NCBI GenBank assembly: GCA_905250115.1
Contig: CAJNOI010000264.1
Location: 33,477-97,476 of the forward strand
Direction: 5' to 3'
DNA length: 64,000 nt
DNA from: Adineta steineri
Taxonomy: Eukaryota; Rotifera; Eurotatoria; Adinetida; Adinetidae
The position numbers and the translations under genes were made by a program. Shown one piece after another: positions 1 through 8,480 of this stretch. The notes beneath the pieces were generated by a model. It was not told where the DNA came from. It was given only the letters and a program-made list of their open reading frames with translations, and ran no database searches. How positions within the stretch are numbered: position 1 is the stretch's first letter; each line of letters starts with the position of its first letter.

Positions 1-160
1 TATGAGGATGGGTGTGGATGGATATTCATTAGTTATCTACACCCACACCTACCCCACACCCACACCCTCACCCACACCCTCACCCTCACCCACCCCACAC
101 TCACACCCTCACACACTCACACCCACACCCTCACCCACCCCACACCCATTTACGATAAAA
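1..160. repeat. Interstitial telomere-like CCCACA tract
   Basis: From about 38 to 150 the plus strand is built almost only from CCCACA, CCCTCA and CACACT units, degenerate versions of the hexamer CCCACA (TGTGGG on the other strand), which is the telomeric repeat described for bdelloid rotifers. The first 40 bases carry the opposite orientation (GGGTGTGGATGG), so 1-56 can fold into a hairpin. The tract is degenerate and followed by ordinary AT-rich sequence, so it is internal and not an active chromosome end. Confidence 0.7.
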
Positions 161-1531
161 TGAAGCACACAATTTATGTGTTATTGAGAAAAGGATATAC
201 AAGAAACCCTGAGGTCATTTGTCACGAACAGTTTTTTCAGAAAAAAAGTTATTTTAATAAAGAAATAAATGTCAGCTAAGCTATTACTCCTGTAAAAAAT
301 TGTCAGTTTTTTTCACCTCATGTACTCAACGGTTAGATATGTGCAATTATCATAAAATTAGTTAGTAGGGTGTGGGTGTGGGTATGGGTGTAAGGACGAT
401 AGAAGAACGAGTCTCTTACTCTCACTTACACCCATTCATTCTTAAAATTTCTGCGCAAATAGCTTGTTATGTTTTTTCAAAGTAGTTTTACAATCACATA
501 AACTGTGCATTCTTTTTGGAGAAGAGATTCAAGGACGAGGAAAATGATTATTCGTAATCTTGCGTTGATTGAAGCTCTGTGAATGTTATTTATTTGCCAA
601 CGACATGGTAATTCTCTTACGACGCAATTCTTGTTATTTCGTCGTCGAAAGAGAACAGCAAAAATCTGCTTTATCTTATCTTGCGCACGTAACTACAGAA
701 CAGAAAGAAAGCTTTTACAAAATTGAAAAAAAAATCTATTATTGGTTTAATTTGAAACTATCAGCTCATGATATGTTCGTATTGTATTTAGTTGATGAGA
801 AAGCAGAGTTTTCTATATTTTAAATTTTATAATCTAAATCAATAGAAAACAGCATTCGATCAGTTTTGTAAACGTCTTGATTCACCGCATGTTTTGGCAA
901 CTGTGCTAACTACGAGAAACTTATAACAAATCAAATTCATTTTCATCATCATAAACGAGCTTACATAGACTATCTACTGCCAAACTTAACAAATGATTTC
1001 TTTCAAACCTGATGGGCGAGAGTGGTGCTTCTATCATCTCTACATTCACTGCTGATCAACCTTATCTTGCAGAAGGGTGTGACGATTGCTAGACTGGAGT
1101 GTGATATTGACTATGTATATTTTATTTAAGAAGTCGCACACCTTACCAAATATTCCTTGTCCTTTATATAGTACTTAGAACATCTAGTATCTTGCTACAG
1201 AAAAATGCCACACTGTATAGAAAAATGTCACATCATATAGAAAATGTCACCATTCAGTGTATAGATTAAAGGCATTCGATCAAAGTACATACTAGTGAGG
1301 TAAAGCATCGAAATTTATGCTCTATAAAGATGGATATCTAAGTGCAAATAGTGATAGAGAGAAAAGAACAGTCCAATGTTCGTACTGTCACAAAAGGTGT
1401 GAAGTATTTGCTTTTGCACTATAGAAAAAGAAAAGATATCAATAATTTATTATAGTGAAAGACTGAAGAATATTTACCAGATATAATCGCAGTACAGAAC
1501 AGAACGACGTAAATCATTTGTGAAGAAAAAA
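161..1531. other. Intergenic, with a telomere-like hairpin at 365-435
   Basis: No convincing gene is seen. At 365-392 there is GGTGTGGGTGTGGGTATGGG, followed about 30 bases later by a short complementary run (CTTACACCCATTC, about 425-437); the spacer holds AGAAGAACGA, as in other copies of this hairpin family. An 84-codon open frame at 569-823 starts with TTG, has no recognisable domain and is not called. Three near-identical A-rich phrases (AGAAAAATGCCACA and variants) occur at 1198-1252. Confidence 0.5.
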
Positions 1532-2245
1532 ATGGAGAGCATTGTTGCTGTTTCTACTGTTTTATATTGGACGAATTTCACTTGGTTTAATCAACCAACG
1601 GTATGGTCTGTTAATGAAACTAAACTTTATGTTCATACCGATCCTGATACTGATTTTTGGAGTAAGACACACTATGGTTTCGAACGTGATACTGGTCATT
1701 TCTATTATCGATCATTGACTGGTGATCGATCTTTCACAGTAGAAGTCAATATCCGAGGACAATACCATACGCTATACGACCAAGGTGGTTTAATGTTACG
1801 TATTGATAAGAACAATTGGATCAAATGCGGAATAGAATATGTTGAAGGTCAACACTATGCTAGTGCTGTTGTAACTGTCAACGGTTGGTCGGATTGGAGT
1901 GTTGTTGCAATTAATCCAGTTGATATTTTGAAATTACGTGTTAGACGAGAAAAGGAAGCTGTACATATTGACTTTGCCGAAGGTGAACAAGGAGATTTTA
2001 AAATGTTGAGATTAGCATATTTACCGGTGATAGATCGATCACAAGCCATGATGGTTGGAATTATGTGCGCATCTCCTACTACAAATACGACAGGATTCAA
2101 TATTACTTTTGACAGTTTATCTATTATAGAAGAGCCTGACAAAAGTACGAGTGAAGGCGTCACTTTTCATTCTACGTTTTTCTGTGTAGTTGTCGCGTTT
2201 ATATTATCATTGAAGCATATTATATATACAGTGTGTTCTTATTAA
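1532..2245 (+). CDS. DUF1349 (Ree1-like, concanavalin A-fold) protein
   Basis: A single-exon frame of 237 residues. The middle matches the DUF1349 family (yeast Ree1 and many bacterial and fungal proteins): a tryptophan-rich start (TNFTWFNQP), a strand with TDFWSKTHYGF, then the family hallmark DQGGLMLRIDKNNWIKCGIE at about residues 90-110, and W-S-D-W-S near 130. The family has a beta-sandwich fold of unclear biochemical role; Ree1 is linked to enolase regulation in yeast. The start at 1532 is the first ATG in frame. A hydrophobic C-terminal stretch (about 214-235, FFCVVVAFILSLKHIIY) looks like a membrane tail not expected in the family. The family is uncommon in animals, so acquisition from bacteria or fungi is plausible. 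Family assignment is fairly sure, function unknown. Confidence 0.7.
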   Translation: MESIVAVSTVLYWTNFTWFNQPTVWSVNETKLYVHTDPDTDFWSKTHYGFERDTGHFYYRSLTGDRSFTVEVNIRGQYHTLYDQGGLMLRIDKNNWIKCGIEYVEGQHYASAVVTVNGWSDWSVVAINPVDILKLRVRREKEAVHIDFAEGEQGDFKMLRLAYLPVIDRSQAMMVGIMCASPTTNTTGFNITFDSLSIIEEPDKSTSEGVTFHSTFFCVVVAFILSLKHIIYTVCSY

Positions 2246-3018
2246 ATTTCCTCCGTTAGTTGTTTTCATTTCCATTATTAAACTTCTTTTATTCTTTATA
2301 AGTCTTGAGGATGGGTGTTAGCAGAAAAAGGATGTGGATGTAGATTCATAGATTTGAATCCAAGTAATATAATGATGTTTAACTAATTAAAACTACTATT
2401 TAATCATCGTTCAACAATATTCAGACAATGTTGTGTCTACACCGATTAATACCGATCGACAATGCTCTTCGATAATTGAATTATTCAATTCCATTATGAT
2501 GAACACGACAGACATTCAACGAAGGGTGCGAGGTGTGAATGGATTTTAAGGGGTAATACACTTACATCGAACCACACAGACAGGTACACTCACATCCTCA
2601 CCACTAAGATTTAGCTCATGAACCAACTTATCATACTCTCGTACATATCATATTGTAATAAATATGAGCGCATGGTGGTATTTATTTAGCATATTCTCTT
2701 TGTATTGCTTATTCAAAATGTCGGGGAATCGTTTTATCTTCATCACGATAAAGACAAGGTCTGTCGTCAACTAAATGTAAGAGCAATCTTTCACGGAAAA
2801 ATATTCTTAAGAAAAATGTCGAGTTTCATCGAAAAAGACAACATATAAAGATAAAATTCTATAGACCATTATATAAATGAAGATAAACATATTACTCATA
2901 TTTTAAGAATAATGCAAAACATAAAAAAAAGATAAAAACTCCAACCGATCTTCTTCATAATAATATATAAAGTCATTTTACTGAGTTATTATTATCAGAA
3001 AAAAGAAATACAATAATT
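2246..3018. other. Intergenic, with a telomere-like direct pair at 2304-2350
   Basis: No gene is seen. At 2304-2350, TCTTGAGGATGGGTG is followed by AGCAGAAAAAGG and GATGTGGATGTAGATTC, a variant of the telomere-like dispersed element in which both arms lie in the same orientation. The rest is AT-rich spacer. The leader of the next gene ends the interval. Confidence 0.45.
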
Positions 3019-3658
3019 ATGACTGAGTAAGTTTCTTTATTTTATAAGAAGACAATATTTATTTGAATGAATATTTAGTCCAGTGCAACGTTTTGCCCTA
3101 GTTTCAAGTATAATATTAGCGATTATTTATGTTGGGTCAGCAATAGCAAAACTTGTAGTATATTCGAAATGCAGCGATGAAGAATGTCCTATTGAAACGA
3201 AACTTAATACTTATTTACTTTATGGTGGAATTGTTGATATTGCATGGATAGGTCTTTCAATAATCGCACCATGTTGTGGATTCAGTCCTACAACTTATCT
3301 TGTGACAAGAAAAACAAAACTTAATGGTACAACAATAAAGAAAAAAGTCACCGAAGAAGAACATGGAGGTTTGTTTAAATACATTATTTTCTCTGTTAAA
3401 ATATAAATTGATTGTTTAGGTTATGGTACTTATCTAGTACTTGCAGCACTCGGATGTTTATTAGCAAGTTTTATATTTGCATGTTTGGGAAATGTCTGGA
3501 TTTTGAATAAATATCAACATGTAGAATTTTATAATGCAACATCTTCGGAATATTGTTATCCACCCTTATTTAAAGGTGCTTTTAGCATGGTAATTATTAC
3601 CGATGTTTGGTATGCTTTTTTAACTTTCATGATCATTATTCTTTGTTATTTTAAATAA
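3019..3658 (+). CDS. Small four-TM membrane protein, three exons
   Basis: The spliced model has exons 3019-3026, 3079-3368 and 3420-3658 and gives 178 residues. The 8-base first exon (ATG ACT GA) splices at GTAAGT to make Met-Thr-Asp-Pro. Four hydrophobic segments are visible at about 8-30, 46-70, 105-130 and 155-177. A short Cys pair (CSDEEC) sits in the first loop, and a basic loop (KTKLNGTTIKKK) between TM2 and TM3 is probably cytosolic. A second extracellular-type loop holds an N-glycosylation site (YNATSSEYCY). The layout resembles tetraspan proteins such as MARVEL or claudin-like families, but no family signature can be assigned. Phases match at both introns and the introns are of typical length (52 and 51 bp), which supports the model. 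Function unknown. Confidence 0.7.
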
Positions 3659-3661
3659 AAC

Positions 3662-3712
3662 CATCTTGAGGGTGTGGGTGTGACTGAAGAAAAGACATAT
3701 ACACCCACATTC
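3662..3712. repeat. Telomere-like hairpin element
   Basis: TCTTGAGGGTGTGGGTGTG is followed by GAAGAAAAGAC and then ATACACCCACATTC. The arms can pair across a spacer of about 18 bases. It lies a few bases after the stop of the four-TM gene, inside its probable 3' untranslated region. Confidence 0.55.
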
Positions 3713-3879
3713 ATAATATATCTAAATAATAATATACGATAATATAATTTCAAATGAGTTTATTCAAATAAAAATAGCTTGATTAATAACATCTAAATTA
3801 TAGTTTTTTTCACACATTTATGTTCAATTCATTATAGTAGACAATGGCGCTGTTGTTTTTATCGAATATATGAGAAAAA

Positions 3880-5317
3880 TTAAGTAGTAAATCGATTATG
3901 AAAACAACTTAATGCAATAGCAAATGCTTCCGTAGCTCTAAGAGGATATCGATAGTCAAGAGCGAAATTATTTTCATCAATACGACCAAATTCCATAACA
4001 ATATGTTCTGCATCTAAAAGAAAAATTGAAAAGAAAAAGCTCTATTCAATCAAAACTAAAACATACTATTTGTGGTTAACATAACTAATTGAAAGTTTTT
4101 ATGTGATGGTTGTATTACACGACTTTCAACGAAGGTCAGGTGATGACTTTTAGTTTCTGTATTAAATATAAAAATGTTTTTTTTGAGAAATAAAATTAAA
4201 TATTTATAGATAAACCTTCATTAAATGTTGGAATTTTATTTCTTAATTGCATTAAATCATTTGAATGTCCAGCTGCCCATTCATCAATTATAGTTTCATT
4301 ATCCTTCGAAAAGAAAAAAAGTCTAATTGATGATCAAATGAAAATCTATTCACTTTTAATTGTCGAGTCGTTTTTTCAGTATCATGTAATAATACAACTA
4401 ATCTTCTTGGATGACCTTTTCCAATTAAATGTTTTTCCTAAAATATTTGATAAAAATTGAGTTTTCTTTTTGCATGAGGTGGGTGTGGGTATGGCTGAGA
4501 GAAGAACGCAATACCCACATCTTGATCATGTTCATCAAAATAATTATTTCAAAAAAATCTTACATAAAGTATAGCTGCCAATTGTGGTTTACCAGTTTTT
4601 TGATGATCATAGAGTACATATTCATGTCCAATATTCGTCGTACGTTTTAATTTTGCAATTGAATTTTCTTCGTTGAGATTTTTTGATGGATTATCTACAT
4701 TATATCCAATAAAATATTCTGAATGTCCACCGACTGCAAAATGTTTTCTTGCAATTAGAAGTAAAGACTTTAAAAGAAAGAGAAGTCAAGTCAGTTTTTT
4801 TTGTTAATAAATAAAAATACTTGATCATCTGTCGTTTGTCCATCAAAATACAGATAATATATTGTTGAAAAAGCTTTTGTACGACCTTCTTTTTCACGTT
4901 TTACATGACAATGAATAAATCCTGAATGATCTTCTGGAATTGTAGTACTCACATATTTTTTTATATCAGTTTTTATTAAATTTGCCGCATCGAAATTAGA
5001 TTGATTTGTCTGGAAAAAAATCAAACAAGTTAACAAAAGAAAATTTTATTTTAAAAAAGAAAAACCGTTTTTTTCAAAGAATCTTGTTTATTAGTTTCTA
5101 AATCAAAAAATCTATTTGTAAGATAATAAATAAATACTTTCTTCAAACCTGATGCAAGTGGCACAATTTTATGTTGAGAATTTAATTGATCATCATCGTC
5201 ATCGATATCATCATCATCGTGATGAGTTAAACTAAATATTTGTCAAATATATAAGTAAATTCATTCAAGAAAATTTTGATCTAACTTTTCAGTTGTTTGT
5301 AATTCAAGGCTTGTCAT
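3880..5317 (-). CDS. Tubby-like protein (TULP family), eight exons
   Basis: Exons read from high to low coordinates: 5317-5286, 5231-5066, 5009-4821, 4767-4564, 4437-4354, 4303-4216, 4156-4067, 4013-3880; all phases agree and the product is 328 residues. The tubby C-terminal barrel spans about 95 to the end: a strand [13 protein letters not shown], the YYLYFDG and [13 protein letters not shown] strands, an [11 protein letters not shown] segment matching the family's GKLRSN-F-G region, then [17 protein letters not shown], and the terminal signature [19 protein letters not shown] (family form DYxYPLxxxQAFAIALSSF). Tubby domains bind phosphoinositides at the plasma membrane and help deliver cargo to cilia. 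The N-terminus is short, with an Asp/His-rich stretch ([12 protein letters not shown]) at about 13-26. Introns are 54-72 bp except intron 4 (126 bp), which carries a telomere-like hairpin. Assignment is confident. Confidence 0.85.
4474..4530. repeat. Telomere-like hairpin inside tubby intron 4
   Basis: GCATGAGGTGGGTGTGGGTA, then AGAGAAGAACGC, then AATACCCACATCTTGATCATG. The outer halves (GGGTGTGGGTA and TACCCACATC) are complementary and the spacer contains AGAAGAACG as in other copies. It accounts for most of the extra length of this intron compared with its neighbours, so it is probably an insertion. Confidence 0.6.
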
Positions 5318-6768
5318 GTTTGATGAAGAAATTTTATTTAAAGAAAAAAAATCCGTCTGTATAAAATCTTATTAGAGATCGATGAAAGGAATTTTTTTTA
5401 CAACATTTTCTTTTTCGTTTCTCTTTCATCTCATGGGCACGTTTGATTATTTTACGTTGTTACTATTTTTACCCTTTTTTTGCGTCGAACATAAATGAAT
5501 TCAACGAGTAAACGAAGTAAAATTATTTTTAAAGACAAAAAAAAACTAAAGTAAAGTGTTTAATACTGTACTCTTCATGGTGTGGGATAAGAGACACCAG
5601 TTATCCACATACCCATATTACATCCTCACTCAAATATGCATAATTATATAATAGTAAAATTTGGTCAACATTATCGCGGATTTTATTAAATAGTTTTATT
5701 AGAGTGAAAAGTGTGGAGTACAGAAAAGCTAAATCAACATTCAATCTCAATTTCATAAAATATTGGAAATTTTTAAAAATTTCTTTGACCTCATGTTAAA
5801 TTTTACGCAACATTTAAGTTATTTGATTCACACCCACATCCTCAAGAATTTTTAACAGTCATCAATGTGCAAATTTGATCAATTATGTATCATATTTATG
5901 GTGCATAAAAAAATGCAATTATTCACGTATATGCACGTGTTAAATAGTTCTAAGTATGATACAATCGAAAACAGTTAAACAATACCGAGAAGCTGTATCA
6001 TTGTAAGGACGAATGTTTGTAATACGAAGCAAAAAGACATGAACAATTTGCATCTTCTTATTTAGGCACATAAATCTCAATAATTTCTGTAACGTCTTGA
6101 AGTGTGAGTGTTGAATGATATTTTACTGTAAAATAAATTACTACACACACATGTCTATATATATCATGGAATGGTAAATTTGGGTAGAACCGGGGATTCA
6201 ATCTTTATTGTAAAACAACAAGAACAAGAACGATAGAGAAGAGGATGGGAGATATACGACACATGTACGTATGTGTGCGTGTACATATATGTATAGGATC
6301 ACGATAAGGAATGATCCCATACCTATATAAGAGGAAAGGAAAGAAATATATGTATATATGATAGAAGAACACAAGGAATGTTCCAACATGATCAGAGGGA
6401 ATATACCTCAGCAATAGCAGGGATTATTCCTAGCAAACATAAGGGAATGAAAGAAACGTATACCTAAAATATATATTAAAGCCATCTCTAGAAAGGAAAT
6501 GAAAGAACTAAAACAAAACGAACGATAACAATCTCTGTAAATATTTCACAATTTCTTCTAAAGCTTTTTGTTGAGTTACTGATCACGTGTAATCATATTA
6601 CTAATGTGCTTTTTTTATCATCGAATATTAGTAAGTCAAAAAACAAATATCGATAAAGAAGGTAATTACCAACAAAAAAACTTGTATAAAAAGCACTGTT
6701 TTTGTTTTATGTTGTCCACAATAGTATTTTTTTGTCTCCATTTAGTTATATTTGTTATTTTCAAAAAA
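5318..6768. other. Intergenic, with a telomere-like hairpin and a diverged dispersed repeat
   Basis: No gene is seen. At 5576-5632, CATGGTGTGGGATAA and TTATCCACATACCCAT can pair, with GAGACACCAG between them. At about 6370-6540 lies a diverged copy of a repeat also found at 34890-35050. The ACATGTACGTATGTGTGCG stretch near 6260 is simple sequence. Confidence 0.45.
6370..6540 (+). repeat. Dispersed repeat, copy 1 (see 34890-35050)
   Basis: The order AGAGGGAATAT..CCTC..CAATAGCAGGGATTATT..AAAGAAACGTATAC..AAATATATATTAA..AAACGAACGATAA is shared with 34890-35050, where it reads AGAGAATATG-CCTC-ACAGTAACAGAGATTATTTC and so on. Both copies are AT-rich, diverged by point changes and small gaps, and have no coding frame. 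A solo LTR or LTR fragment is possible but unproven. Confidence 0.5.
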
Positions 6769-7017
6769 ATGAAAATTTTTCTCACGTCACTGGACGAAGT
6801 CAATATTCCATGCGAAGTAGAACCTTCGGACACAATTGAAACATTAAGAATCAGAATCGAGAATCAAACAGGTCTCTCGCGTTATGGTTTACGTCTTCTA
6901 TTCGTCGGTCGACAACTGCAGGATCACGATACATTCAGTTATTACAATATCAAAGAGGGAAGTGTAATTCATGTTCCTCATCGATTTCACAAAAATAACG
7001 ACAATCAATCAGTATGA
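6769..7017 (+). CDS. Ubiquitin-like domain protein, 82 residues
   Basis: The ubiquitin fold is recognisable over the whole length: an opening strand MKIFLTSLDEVNIPCEVEPS, the helix SDTIETLRIRIENQTGLS (compare SDTIENVKAKIQDKEGIP in ubiquitin), then GLRLLFVGRQLQDHDTFSYY (compare [20 protein letters not shown]) and NIKEGSVIHVPHRFH (compare NIQKESTLHLVLRLR). The C-terminus is HKNNDNQSV, with no Gly-Gly, so it is unlikely to be conjugated to targets and may act as a binding module. The frame is open upstream to 6604, but that part is low-complexity and the fold begins at the ATG at 6769, which I take as the start. An unseen upstream exon remains possible. The identical first residues and hydrophobic patch equivalents suggest descent from ubiquitin or a UBQLN/NEDD8-type domain. 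Confidence 0.75.
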   Translation: MKIFLTSLDEVNIPCEVEPSDTIETLRIRIENQTGLSRYGLRLLFVGRQLQDHDTFSYYNIKEGSVIHVPHRFHKNNDNQSV

Positions 7018-8480
7018 ATAGACAGTAATTATGACTAAAATACACATTTTGTTAAAGTTATTATTGTATATCTCAAACACTTTTCTACTGATAAAATTTA
7101 TTATAAAACCATGAAAAGAATTCTTCTTATTTACAAAATCATTGTAATGTTTTTCTGATAAAATACTGAAATCAAAATCATACTACGTATAGAACGAAGA
7201 CAGTTCGTTGATTATAATAGAAAATAATGACTATATATATATAAATAAAAAAATGAAAAACGATTATTTGTTTTTATAATCAAATTTAACTATTTTTTCT
7301 GTCGGTATTCTTCTTCCATTGTTTATTGTATATCGATAGATTCTTTTCTCATATTGAATATTGGATTAATAGAAGGCTTTATTTATACCGATAAGATTAT
7401 AACAGAGAAGGAGAAAGTTTAGAAATAGTTTTATACATAATGAACATACTAAACCCCCGGATATTAGAAGACCTCCCGGAGGATCTTTTTTTGCGGAAAT
7501 TGTGTATTTTGACGGGAATTTCCACTTAGTTCGATGGATCATAATAGAGGACCGGGGGTCTCATAACAACTATATATATTAATTAAAGATTATTTTACAG
7601 AAGTGTTTTTAACAATTGGAAAATTAATTTAAAAGATAACGGATAAAAACTCACAGTATATTAATTTTCGTCTTTTTTAATGAATTATGTCTCTTAATTC
7701 TAATAAATGAAACGAAAATTAAATCTCAATTAACATTCCTTTGTGTTAATTGTTTTTTTCTAAAAATTGAATTAGTTTTTATTGTAAAAGTGGATATCTA
7801 CACATATGTACTTTGAACTTGAATTTCACAGGCCAAGATTAAATACAAAACATTTCATATAAACTATTCCTTTATTTTTCTTTGATCAAAAGAAATTAAT
7901 TTATAAAAAAAACGTTTGATCGTTTTGTATTTATCCTATATTCAATGTATTTCAGCGATTAAAATCTCTATAAAAAACAATCTTGCAGATATTTTCCTCA
8001 ATTGCTTGTGACAGACTATATATTTCTATTAAGTTGTTACAGGTGAAATTTATTTTTTTTAAACAGTTCATCGCAAAATAAACTGATTACAACACAAGGT
8101 GAAGAGAAAAAAAATGGTATCTGAAGTATAATATATTTCATCTTCTAGTATGATATGTTGCAAAAGTATTGTCATTGTCTTCGGCACGACTATACATTTC
8201 GTTATCGAAAACATCTGTGAGCTGTTCTTTTTGAGAGTATGCACGAAGTTATATATAATGCTTAAGGTCACAATGATCGGCCACATTTAGACAAAGAAAA
8301 TGGCTCAAACAATGAATTCACTTCACAATGAAAGGAAAAGAAATACGAAGTATAACGACAAACAACAAATATATACATATATATATCGGTGCTATTGATT
8401 AAATAGAAAGGTATACGTCGTTGTTAGTATCGTTTTTTTTCTAAATCATACAATCATAATCATTTATTTACAATTTAAAA
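7018..8480. other. Intergenic, AT-rich, with a small GC-rich palindromic element
   Basis: No gene is supported; the 72-codon minus-strand frame near 8100 lacks any domain. At 7449-7560 a GC-rich island starts with ACCCCCGGATATTAG and ends with GGACCGGGGGT, giving 8-base inverted ends around the internal palindrome CCTCCCGGAGG, so it may be a very small transposon relic. The rest is AT-rich spacer. Confidence 0.4.

Noticed and set aside
569-823. 84-codon open frame near the left end
   Set aside because: It starts with TTG, has no domain or splice context, and is in repeat-flanked intergenic DNA.
1855-2163. 102-codon frame on the minus strand inside the DUF1349 gene
   Set aside because: It lies antisense to a recognised domain; a shadow of the coding strand.
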